Origin: Cladopsammia gracilis
Lineage: Eukaryota; Cnidaria; Anthozoa; Scleractinia; Dendrophylliidae
Direction: 5' to 3'
Length of the DNA stretch: 64,000 bases
Assembly (NCBI GenBank): GCA_022457155.1
Contig: JAJGOT010000319.1
Coordinates: forward strand, 412,001-476,000
Under the pieces are notes generated by a model. The model was not told where the DNA came from and made no database searches. It saw only the letters and a list, made by a program, of their open reading frames with translations. Below, in pieces: positions 11,909 through 22,600 of this stretch. The position numbers and the translations under genes were made by a program. Every line of letters begins with the position of its first letter. The first letter of the stretch is position 1.

Positions 11909-12311
11909 CGAACTTAACGTACTCCAGCACTTTGAGAACTTCTGGCCGTGTTAAACGAATAATGGGTTTCAAAGTTACAAATATCGATAAAATGAGTAAA
12001 TAACGCAAACTTGTCGAGTTTTTAGCTCAAAAGTTTTTTTTCAAAATTATGATGGCGTGATTAGCGCGCGCATAGCACAGTTTGATGTAAACAAACTGTT
12101 CAAACAAACAAAAAGATTTTAAAACCCATCTCATCGTTAATTTTCAATAGAAAGGATCGTTTCATTGAATACGGTGTTGTTTTATCTACCAAACTTGACA
12201 AAGTATTTAATATTTTAGCCCTTACTAATTGAAGATAATTTGAAGCTTTTCTTTTCTAGGGAAGGAACCCATTAAATTGCCGCGGGAAGTTTTCAACCAA
12301 TCACAGGCTGA

Positions 12312-12353
12312 CTTTTGAGACGTCAATACGACTTCATATTGACGTCTCAAAAG
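12312..12353. repeat. perfect palindrome with CRE-like cores
   Basis: 17-bp arms CTTTTGAGACGTCAATA and their complement flank an 8-base loop (12329-12336). Each arm holds GACGTC. It lies upstream of the element-encoded gene. Confidence 0.85.
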
Positions 12354-12914
12354 CAGGCAAAAGTTTAGGCAAAAGTATCTGAGAATCATGACACAACAGC
12401 AGGGCGTCTCGTCGGCTCGCTTACGAGCCGCTGTTCTGGAAATGAGCCCGCCGCTGCTCTCCGAAAAGGAGGATCCCGGGGCTTTAAAGTAATTTGAAGA
12501 CAGGAAATTCTATAATTGACGAAATTTGGAATTAATGTGGTTTCGTCTGGTGAAATAGAACCCACCAAAGGATCTGGACATTTCCTGCGCTTAAAAATAG
12601 ATTCATAATGCTATTTTTTTCTGAATACAAACATCCCTATGACGTCGGACCATGTCGGTTGTCGGTTAGAATTTATTTGTCGCTAGTCGGTAATTTTTTC
12701 CTCGTTTTGTCGGTAGTCGGTAATATTTTTCGCCCTTTGTCGCTAGTCGGTTAACCCCATTCACACCCTCATATTACATCTCATCTGGCCGATCTACTGC
12801 AACTGCAACACTGTAAATCCTTGGTAACACTGTAAATCCTTGGCAACCTAGGTCTTGGGTGCCCTAACAGAACTTATGTCTGGTTATGTTGACTTATTGA
12901 ATCGATAAAACCTA

Positions 12915-12916
12915 CA

Positions 12917-12966
<50 letters not shown>

Positions 12967-13110
12967 TAAAGTCTTTATTTAAAGAGGGTTGCGCTAAATA
13001 GCAAAGCTAATAAACTTGTGGCCCTCTATAAAACTGCTCTAATTTACAAAACTATAAAAAATTACGAATTTAGATATAATTGATAAAAATAGCACTATGA
13101 TAAAAATAGC
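12915..13110 (-). mobile_element. LINE 3' tail relic with (AAT)n
   Basis: The (AAT)n tract at 12918-12962 is followed by AATAAAGTCTTTATTT and GTGGCCCTCTATAAAACTG, reading as the inverted 3' end of a non-LTR element. No coding sequence remains. Confidence 0.45.
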
Positions 13111-13439
13111 ACTATGTACAGAATGTTTACAAAAATTGTTAAAATGTTTTCCTTGCCAATTAAACGAAAATATATCGAAAACAAAAACTTTCACCGTGTA
13201 GTTTATAAGTTATTCGCCTCAAATGGTCCAAAATAGCGGAGTTTTTTGCGTAGCCATAGCAACGAATGATGACGTCATTTGGATACCACTTTGTTGACTG
13301 ATAAATGATTTACTGGTTTCAAGTAAAAGATTTTTAGCCACACCATCGGGCTAGCTGTAATGGAATGCAAAAGACGAGAGGGTTAAACAATATGGAGCCA
13401 CCTTAAATATAATAACAAAATAATAAAAAATAAACAGAA

Positions 13440-15905
13440 ATACATACAAATTAATTTAATTAATGTATTACACTACAAAAAATATAACTGACCACTCCTG
13501 AGGATTCTGTTGGTCAGAAAGTCTCGAGGGTTAAAACTATCTTCTAAAGGGCCTGCGTGACAGGCGTCGGTTCATTTAAACGCCCCTGGAACTGTGCGTT
13601 GTTTTATTGAAGATTTATTATTATTTTATTCTCGTTTCACAGTGATTAAAGTATAGTATATTAGAGTTTTCTTTTGCAAAATGTCACCTCGAACCTTTTT
13701 AATGTATTTTGGATTTTGTTGTCTCGGAGGCGCCCCTGCGTTAACTGATTTACACCAATTTCTTTTTAATAATAATTTTATTTTTGTCAATTACAATATA
13801 TAAACAGTAATACATGCAATAAATTAATTTAATTAATGTATTACATTACAGAAAATATAACTGACAACTCCTTCGGATTCTGTTGGACAGAAAGTCTCTA
13901 GAGTTAAAACTATCTTCTAAATGGCCAGCGTGGCAAGCGCTGGTTCATTTAAAGGGCGAAATTTCGAGGACGCGCGCACGAAGGGAACGCAAAAGGGGAG
14001 AGGTGGCCTACGCGCGATCCCCACGCGCACGCGTCCTCGTAATGTCGCCCTATAAATGAACCGGCGCCTGCTGGCAGGCATTCTTCTAAACTTCGTGTCA
14101 AACAAAGAAAATAACAAGCATTCCATCAATAGACGATTTTCAAGATGGCTTAATTCATTTAACTACATCTACCAAACTTCATTTCGTTTTTGCTTTATTA
14201 TTAGTCGGGCTACTTGGCTACAAGCCAAGCCCGACTTATAAATTCGGTTGTGTGCTTCTCCGTAAGAAAAGTGTGCTTTTCAAGTGGTTTGCAGCGTGCG
14301 GCTAAGTGTTAGTGACGTCATATCAGTTGATATAGCAACTTCAAGCTCATGAATGAATTGGAGTTATTTACAACATAAGGAAAAGGAAAATGACGGAACG
14401 AAACATATCAAGTAAAAGGAATTTACATTATTGCCGAATTTGACGAGAGTTCCATTCGATAACGATTTCCTTTTCTTTCTTTTCGAGCAACAGATAAATG
14501 AAAGTAATACAGTTAACGTTAAAGTTAAAGTTGACCTTGCATGCACGAGTGATTGCGAAATTGACTGATTAAAGGTTTCAAATGACGTAGTAACGTACGT
14601 GACGGATTACCTTGTGTGACCGGAAAAGCGACTGTAAAACAAATCATAACAATTGAATTAATTCTCGTACCTTAGGGGCACTTACAAGACTCTTAAAGCC
14701 CGACTTTATTACTTGAAGAGATCTTGTTTCAATTTTGAAATCCCACTAACAAATGTCGTGAGAAAACAAAAAAAGGTTCTGGTAGTTGTAGTAAATGACA
14801 CCATCAAATACAATACAGTATAAACAATAATGAAAAAAAAAAATGAACCGTAATACATGCAATAAATTAATTTAATTAATGTATTACACTACAAGAAATA
14901 TAACTGACAACTCCTGCGGATTCTGTTGGACAGAAAGTCTCTAGAGTTAAAACTATCTTTTAAATGACCTGCGTGGCAGTCGAGGGTTCATTTAAAGGGC
15001 GAAATTTCGAGGACGCGCGCGAGGGGAACGCAAAAGAGGAGAGGTGGCCTTCGCGCGATCCCCTCGCGCGCGCGTCCTCGTAATTTGGCCTTATAAATGA
15101 ACCGGCGCCTACTATGCAGGATTTCTTCTAAACTTCATGCTAAACAAAGGAAATAACAACAACTTCCACTGGATTACACTTTAGCCTAAAAACAATATTT
15201 CGACATAATTAATGTATTACACTACAAAAGATATAACTGACAACTCCTGTGGATTCTGTTGGACAGAAAGTCAAAGTCTCGAGAGTGAAAACTATCTTCT
15301 AAATGACCTGCGTGGCAGGCAAGGGTTCATTTAGAGGCCGAAATTTCCAGGAAGCGCGCGCGAAGGGAGCGCAAAAGCGGAGGTGGCCTTCGCGCGATCC
15401 CCACGCGCGCGCGTCCTCGTAATTTGGCCCTATAAATGAACCGGCGCCTACTATGTAGGATTTCTTCTAAACTTCATGCTAAACAAAGGAAATAACAACA
15501 ACTTACACTGGATAACACTCTAGCCTAAAAACAATATTCGGACATAATTAATGTATTACACTACAAAAACTATAACTGACAACTCCTGCGGATTCTGTTG
15601 GACAGAAAGTCTCGAGAGTGAAAACTATCTTCTAAGTGGCCTGCGTGGCAGGCGAGGCTTCGTTTAAAGGGCTAAATTTCGAGGAGGCGCGCGCGAGGTG
15701 AACGCAAAAGGGGAGAGGTGGCCTTCGCGCGATTCCCTCGCGCGCGCGTCCTTGTAATTTCGCTCTATAAATGAACCTTCTAAACTTCGTGCTAAACAAA
15801 GAAAATAACAAGCATTCCATCAATAGATGATTTTCAAGATGGCTTCATTTTACATCTACCAAAATTCATTTCGTTTTTGCTTTATTATTTAAATTTTGAA
15901 ATCCC
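13440..15905. repeat. tandem array of about 340-bp GC-rich foldback units
   Basis: Five copies of TTAATGTATTACACTACA ... GATTCTGTTGGACAGAAAG ... CTATCTTCTAAATGGCC start near 13459, 13819, 14875, 15207 and 15547. In four units this leads into an imperfect hairpin: GGTTCATTTAAAGGGCGAAA then GGACGCGCGCG pairs with CGCGCGCGTCCTCG then TATAAATGAACCGGCGCC. Each hairpin is strongly CpG-rich against an AT-rich background. The first unit lacks most of the hairpin. Confidence 0.8.
14200..14712. mobile_element. insertion inside the foldback array
   Basis: The paralogous junction at 15882 reads GCTTTATTATTTAAATTTTGAAATCCC without interruption. At 14198 about 510 bp intervenes, starting AGTCGGGCTACTTGGC with its own hairpin (GGCTACAAGCC) and ending AGCCCGACTTTATTACTT. 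Ends are inverted repeats of 8-9 bp. Confidence 0.6.
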
Positions 15906-16089
15906 ACTAATTAACATCGCGAGAAAACAAAAAAAAAAGAGGCCACACTGGTAGCCTATAGTCATGCGCATGCGTAAGAAAGTTTTACGGTTTATTTCAA
16001 ATGCGCCTCGCACCCATACCCCCTCAAAGAATTTTGCGTAACACACTAAAGAACACGCTAATTAAGACACGTTTTATGTACTCGCTTTC

Positions 16090-17180
16090 AATATTTAATT
16101 TATTGATTCCCGATCAAATACTCACTCGTCTTTTATTTCCCAAACTGTGACTTCTTCCCGTTACATTTGAAAATACAGCTTTTAAAAGAAATGAAATCAG
16201 TAAACAACCGGGCTATTTTTCAATTTTAGCGAATCTCAAAAACAGAATTACGCGACCGTCTGTTATAGTGCACAAAAACTTTTTCTCGGTCTAGAATGAC
16301 TATTTTGACTAATTCTAGAATAAAATACATCAGTTGTGTATCGAAAATTGTTGGAGAAACTGATTTGGAAATGAAAATTGCAAGACATACACAGACATCT
16401 TTGCGTGAGGCGACGCGTGTGAAAATTAAGTCTTGTTTTGTTTACATAATATCAGATATCATTACAACTGAATTTGAATACGTTTTATAAACATTTCTTC
16501 AAAACTAACGAGAACACAAAGAAAAAGTCAATCACAAACTAATATCAACATAAATTCCCATCGAAAATGTAATTTCTTTTACGGTAAAGTCCCTCGGCTC
16601 GACTCAGGTGCTTTCGAAAGAAACATCGCCCCGCACTGATATTAAAAATCGTATGAAGACTCTATGAAGTTCCTCGAAGCAAGATTTAGTCGCTTAAAGC
16701 TCTCCTTTTTCTCACCTTTGAGCATTCGTTAAAGCTTTCTCTTTCCATTTCGAATATTTTAATGTGAGTTATAACTCCGATAACACGAAACTACGGTTTT
16801 AAAAACCAAGCACATGCGAGCGCGGCAGCCAGTTTTGTAGAATTTGTCGGTGACCCGACGATCCGGTTACTAAAATATGCGTGCATAAATTTGCATGCAA
16901 AATCGTGACAATGAGTAATGAGAATTGTGACAATTAGTAAAAGAAAAAAATGAAAAAAAAGAGGAGCATTTTTTAACTCATTGTGCTCTGCGCATGAGTA
17001 ATTAAAGGTGCTGGCAGTTGCAGTAAATGACGCCATCATGAAAATGACCAGTATTACCTACAGAACTGTGCATACCTACAAACGCAAAAAAACTTGTTAT
17101 AGCGGAGCTCTAGCGGGCCGAAGGCCCGCTTGCGGAGCTCCATACTCATAACACCATGCCAGTCAATTTTCATGGTCATT
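16090..17180 (-). mobile_element. 1.1-kb repeat family Z, copy 1 (inverted)
   Basis: Homologous, in opposite orientation, to 38832-39950. The shared terminal GC hairpin (GCGGGCCGAAGGCCCGC here) is next to GCGGAGCTC, then come CATGGTCAT, CTTCGAGGAACTTCAT and a GTCTGTTATAGTGCAC-side block with TTTTTCAATTTTAGC. No protein recognised. Confidence 0.65.
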
Positions 17181-17193
17181 CTCTATTTTCGAA

Positions 17194-17906
17194 TTGCCCA
17201 TGACACACTTTGTTTTCATTGTTTTCATTGTTTGCATTGTTTTCGCTTATGAAACCTATTGTTTTGTGTCATTCTCGCTGTCGTGGTTGCTTTCAGTTCA
17301 TGCTCGTTTGTTTATTAGGGAATTTAAAAGTTCCATAATAAACAAACAAGAACTACACGAAAAAATAGAAAATGCCATTACCCTATGGAGAAGAAGGATA
17401 ATTTGCTCTCATTTGTTGTATTGTAACTTGAGTGAAAACTGCAAAGTCCGTTGTCGAGCTTATTTACTTTTGAACAGTGATCTTGCGATTTTGACAGAGA
17501 GTTTTAGCGGGGATGAAAGAGCCAAAAAGCGGCAAAGTAAAAATAGGAAAGAAACATTTTCCGGTGACATTTTCGTCATAATCATGCCAGTGGGGAAAGT
17601 CGCAATTATGTCACAGTTTTATTTCTAGCAGGGGGTTGGACGTGGCTTTTTGCTCTTACCAGCTCAACACGATTTTCAAAAACAATTGCCATTGTCTTTT
17701 CGACCCAGTAATTGGCCAATAGCCCATATCTCCCACCCAGTTATTTTTAATTTAGTGATAACACCATTTGCTTAGCGCCCGCGACTGGGATTCGAAAAAT
17801 ACGTTTGGTTACCAAGACAAAACTACGAAAGCCGAGGAGGGACTTCAGACTTCGGACTTCGGACTTCAGACTTCGCCCACGGGCGTTAATTTTTGTTTCC
17901 TTTTGA
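17194..17906. other. no supported gene
   Basis: Contains an open frame of 144 codons (17194-17628, plus) with a hydrophobic start but no recognisable domain, plus a hairpin (GTTTGTTTATTA and complement, 17307-17349). Confidence 0.4.
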
Positions 17907-18664
17907 TTTTGAAGACTGAAAAGTTCCTTTTCGTAGTGATTTTAGATGTAAAACGCATGTAAATTGCTTATCCAATTGCGTAACCAACATGTTCGCATAC
18001 ACAAAGCCCACAACGCTGTTACTATTGATCCCAGACGTCCTTTCAAATGCCTTGAAAATCAGCCCGCTTCACGCACCGTTGGTTTCACTCCGCGGTTTGA
18101 AAAAAGTTCATCACGTGATCAAATTTTTGTTGACCGCAAGTCGACCACAAGATCGGTAACCGTTTAACTTGCGAAGAATGAATTTAAACTATTATGCCTT
18201 CAAATACGGTAATATATTTCTTGAACTTAACTTTCTGTAGCTTGTAATTGAAAAGGAAGAACTGTTTTTCTAGTAAAGGTATTATCTGAGCACATTTGAC
18301 GAATGCGAATTAAAATTCATTAATCGGAAGTTTACCAGTTACGTGACGTAACCGATCATGTTTTCGATTTGCGGTCAACAGAATTTTGATCGCGTGATGA
18401 ACTTTTTTCAAACCGCGGAGTGAAACCAACGGAGCGTGAAGCGGGCTGATTTTCAAGGCAATTTGAAAGGACGTCCGGGATCAATAGTAGTTGAAATCGA
18501 TTACCTTGTCCACTTTTTATCTAAAAATAGTAGATTTGCATCGTACTCTCCTGTATACAGTTGTGGTTAGCTTTAGACTACTCTAGTTACGCAATTGGAT
18601 AAGCAATTTACATGCGTTTTACATCTAAAATCACTACGAAAAGGAACTTTTCAGTCTTCAAAAG
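17907..18664. mobile_element. foldback element with about 300-bp inverted arms
   Basis: The arm TTTTGAAGACTGAAAAGTTC (17907) through TAAATTGCTTATCCAATTGCG recurs inverted, ending 18664. A second arm portion (18020-18165, including CGCTTCACGCACCGTTGG and GTTGACCGCAAG) recurs at 18345-18485. The spacer is only about 180 bp, so nearly the whole element can fold on itself. No gene inside. Confidence 0.85.
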
Positions 18665-18731
18665 CAAACGAAACGTCTGCTATTAAACTTCAGGACATGT
18701 GACGAGTTCGCTTCTCGCTTTTGTTTACACA

Positions 18732-18736
<5 letters not shown>

Positions 18737-18766
<30 letters not shown>
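18737..18766. repeat. (TA)n microsatellite
   Basis: Fifteen TA units directly abutting the MITE at 18767. The MITE uses a TA target. Confidence 0.95.
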
Positions 18767-18769
<3 letters not shown>

Positions 18770-18879
18770 CAGTTTGCAAAAATTTTGAACCTCCCAAAAT
18801 ATATCATTATATCCAGATATATAGCATTGTAAGTTTTTAAGGGGGGGGGGGGGGGGGTCAAAATTTTTGCAAACTGCTG
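18767..18879. mobile_element. 113-bp TA-target MITE (Tc1/mariner-type)
   Basis: The ends CAGCAGTTTGCAAAAATTTT and their complement (18860-18879) are flanked by TA on both sides. The centre holds a G17 homopolymer. Confidence 0.8.
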
Positions 18880-18907
18880 TATAAGTTGCACTCAAAAGAA
18901 TGTTCTT

Positions 18908-18978
18908 TCAACAAAAAACTCTTTATAACCCAACGCGTTTCGGCGTCTGCCTTCATCAGGGGTGTTTGTTTGATTCTA
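18908..18978 (-). ncRNA. hammerhead-ribozyme-like motif (Penelope-type relic)
   Basis: On the minus strand CTGATGA is followed by GGC-AGAC-GCC (a short stem II) and GAAAC, the two conserved hammerhead core boxes, then GCGTTGGGTTATA. Flanks AACAAA and TTTGTT could form stem I. Such type I hammerheads occur in the terminal repeats of Penelope-like retroelements. No Penelope protein is seen nearby, so this is a relic. Folding was judged by eye. Confidence 0.45.
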
Positions 18979-19452
18979 ATTACAACTGATTAGAGTAAAT
19001 TATCTTGACGAAATAAAGATAGTGATCTTGTAATCATGCGTTAATTATGGTTGTTGATGTTACGTGCGGACTAGAGTAGAACGCCCTTTATAACTTATGT
19101 TTCAAGACATTATTGTACACACTACTTTATAAAGGTCCTTTGCGGATCTTAACTTTAGCCTATACGTCTATTCAGTCCGGTAGGTTGCAGAGTTTTTAGC
19201 TTTCTTTGCCAAAATATCTCCCTTGTGCGGAGTAATTCCTTTTTTCGTTCACATACCAAAAAATTGCCCCCCCTGAAAGGAGACATTTGCTCCGGGCGTG
19301 CGCTTTACTAAAATGAACTTATAATAGATATGAACTGTGTAGCGCCAATCGTATGAAATGAATAGTCATATCAATACGTTTTATATATGTATGTTTTATA
19401 TTATGGAATGAAAATAAGCACCATAAGCTGCATAACGGAAAGAAATACGTTA

Positions 19453-19625
19453 TCAGTAATTATCTTTATTTTTTGAGGTATATATAAGATATAATCCTAA
19501 TGCTATTATACATATTATGTATAGATAACATTTAGTCTCATTCAAAGCACAACCACAACAGCAAATGCACAATACCAGCATACTGACAAGTATCACGCCA
19601 ACAGCCACGAGGGAGCGGGGGACGT
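19453..19625 (-). CDS. convertase exon 13 (C-terminal membrane anchor)
   Basis: Acceptor TTGCTATAG, split codon A|AC. Residues 638-693 have two hydrophobic runs, [20 protein letters not shown] and [16 protein letters not shown], ending TSKNKDNY then stop. This predicts a tail anchor or hairpin. The link is by phase and position, with no homologue recalled for this segment. Confidence 0.65.
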
Positions 19626-22600
19626 CTATAGCAAAACAAAGAAACATAAAATAAAATCATCAGGCTATGCTAAAATTAAACTCTTCAACAGCAGGGGTCA
19701 TGCATCGTGGTTCTAACTTTTGAGTCTGTGAATGAAACTGGCCTAAAGTGTGACCATTCAAATGAAAGCTACTGAGCAGTACTTTCCTGTGGTACTGTTT
19801 ATTATGCTCTACAAAGTGGTTTTAAGTCTTCAGTCTGTGGATGAAATCCTAAAGTGTGACCATTCACTGGAATGAATGTTATTGAGCAGTACTTTCCTGT
19901 GGTACTGTTTATTATGTTGTACAGAGTGGATCTAACTCTTCAGTCTGTTAGTCTAACCCTAACAGGGTGTGAATTGGTCTGTGTTTAACTGAAAAAGCTC
20001 ATCGACTTAGTAAAAAATTTAAAGAAATAAATTGTTTCATTTTGTATTATTATATTTACTATCTAAATGAGAAAAGGAGATGGCGTTAATCTTGAACAGG
20101 GTGTTATATTTGGGCTGCACTCTTAGCCAGGGTCACGAAAATAGGTCTCTAAATTGTCTTAAACAGGGTAGTGAAATGAATGGATTTCACTACCCTGGAT
20201 TGAACAGGGTCGGGGTTTAAAGGCCTTGGCGGCACACCCCCACCCAAACATTCCTTAAGTGCAACCCTCCCCACCCCTCTGGGCCTACAACGAGTGTACT
20301 GAACTGCACATCTTACTTCGTATTCCTGACATTATAGAGCGTATGCACTCACGTGGCAAGCAGCTATGCAAATTTATTGGAACAAAAGAAAGTGTTAACA
20401 TAAGAAAAGCGTTCAAATCCCACAGGATTGTTTTGGTACACCAACATGGCCGCCGTTCTATTGTTTTGGTACACCAATATGGCCGCCGTGACGTCATGTG
20501 CATACGCTCTATAAAATAAGAGGTATCATCGTATGTTAAAAAGAAAAAAAAAACGACAATCAATTTGCCTACTCTTTAGATGAGTTGAGTCCAACAAAGG
20601 TATGAGACTTGTGGGAATAGGCCAAGTTGTTGAGATATCCCAGTCCGAAGATGATAAAGGTGCTGCTTCAAATCCAACGTCATCATGCAAGTTGTTTGAT
20701 AACGGATCCAAAGTTGTTCCATACAAAATCAGGGACCAGCTGTAAAGTGTACCTAGAATGAAAAAATACACTGCAAGCATTAATCATTAGTTGACGTTCC
20801 ACTGTGTTTCTCTTTCGTTCTCGTCTGAGAACTTTATTTAAGTTACGGATAGTGTTCGGTTTCGTTAAAGGGGCTCTGTCACCAGATTTTAGTATCACTT
20901 TAACCCTTTCACTCCCAGAGTCAGTTATGAAGACATGTAGTGTAGTACTAACTTTTGAGTCTGTTGACGAAATCCTATGGTGTGACCATTCAAATGAAAC
21001 CTCTTCAGCAGTACTTTTGCATGGTACCATTTGTTTTAACTTTTGAGTCTGTTGATGAAATCCTATGGTGTGCCAATTCAAATGAAACCTCTTCAACAGT
21101 CCTTTTGCATGGTACCATTTGTTCTAACTTTTGCGTCTGTTGACGAAATCTTATGGTGTGACCATTCAAATGAAACCTCTTCAGCAGTACTTTTGCATGG
21201 TACCATTTGTTCTAACTTTTGAGTCTGGATGAAATCCTATGGTGTAACCATTCAAATGAAACCTCTTCAGCAGTACTTTTGCATGGTACCATTTGCTCTA
21301 ACTTTTGAGTCTGTTGATGAAATCCTATGGTGTGACCATTCAAATGAAACCTCTTCAGCAGTAGTACTTTTGTATGGTACCATTTGTTCTAACTTTTGAG
21401 TCTGTGGATGAAATCCTATGGTGTGACCATTCAAATGAAACCTCTTTAGCAGTACTTTTGCATGGTACCATTTGTTCTAACTTTTGAGTCTGTGGATGAA
21501 ATCCTATGGTGTGACCATTCAAATGAAACCTCTTCGGCGGTACTTTTGCATGGTACCATTTGTTCTAACTTTTGAGTCTGTGGATGAAATCCTATGGTGC
21601 GACCATTCAAATGAAACCTCTTCAGCAGTACTTTTGCATGGTACCATTTGTTCTAACTTTTGATTCTGTGGACGAAATCCTATGGTGTGACCATTCAAAT
21701 GAAACCTCTTCAGCAGTACTTTTGCACGGTACCATTTGTTTTTGAATATTTTGCAAAATTAAATTTGGTATTTTTCTTGAATTTTGATTTGTGGCACTCT
21801 TGGGAGTTAAAGGGTTAAAAGTCAAAATACATTAGTTATATCAACGGAAATTTAGAAACAATGGTCCAGTTTTGCTAACAGTTACTAAAATGACCTGAAA
21901 TAAGTGCAATGAAACAATTAGCGTTTGGATGATTGTAGCGTGCTAGGATGGAAATGTATTGCAAAACAAAGCGTTTAGGATATTTTTTGCTGTGTCTTTG
22001 AAAAATCAATAAATACTTTACTTTATATCTTATTTGATGGTTCAAACAAAATTTTTGCATGATTGAGGGTACTTGTTAGTAATTTTGGAAGAGTGTTCAA
22101 CTTGACCAAATTAAAGAATAAGCCAAATGGTCGTGACCGCAGAATGCCTATTGTTCTCGGGACATTTACTTCCAGCGCAGAAAATTTCTACATCTGTCAT
22201 ATTGCTCGTTATTATTCATAGACGCTCAAAAAGCGACTTAATTGATTGGTTGCCGGGCACGCGCCGCTATACTTATTAGAGACCTTAAGATTGAGGGTGT
22301 CCCCTTAAACCGCAAACCACAAACGTCGGCCAGCAGTTTACAATTCGGAGTTCCCCGTATGAACATAATATGGGCTTAAGATTGAGGGTTACGTTTTAAC
22401 TATGCCTATTACCGGAGCCATCTTGGAAACAAAGTATACATTCATGTATATACATTCATGAATTCACATATCGTCAAAAACTGGCTTTTGTTTTACTTTA
22501 TTTATCGTAGTTTAACCACAACGTAATCCGACTGGCAAAACAGTGCCAACAACAAACAGCCGGCTGCCAGGTTTGTTTTCATTCATTCGTTCACTTCTGT

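Larger units (their letters stand above)
9649..12770. mobile_element. 3.1-kb TIR transposon with 6-bp TSD carrying a SAP/propeller gene
   Basis: The termini GAGGGTCTGAATGGGG (9649) and the complement of GAGGGTGTGAATGGGG (ending 12770) form a 16-bp TIR with one mismatch. ATATTA flanks both sides (9643-9648, 12771-12776) as a perfect 6-bp target duplication. Just inside each end are clusters of TGTCGGTTGTCGGTTA-like subterminal repeats (about 9673-9748 and 12653-12753), in direct rather than inverted orientation. The interior is almost filled by a minus-strand frame. No DDE transposase was recognised, so the superfamily is open. IS3EU-, Dada- or Polinton-like 6-bp duplications are known. Confidence 0.72.

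Noticed and set aside
17194..17628. 144-codon plus-strand frame
   Set aside because: No domain, overlaps a hairpin and abuts a repeat; no splice or promoter support.
20683..21825. Open frames in the 88-bp array
   Set aside because: Satellite repeats translated, with different frames on both strands and no selection signal. Only the exon at 20573-20752 is real there.
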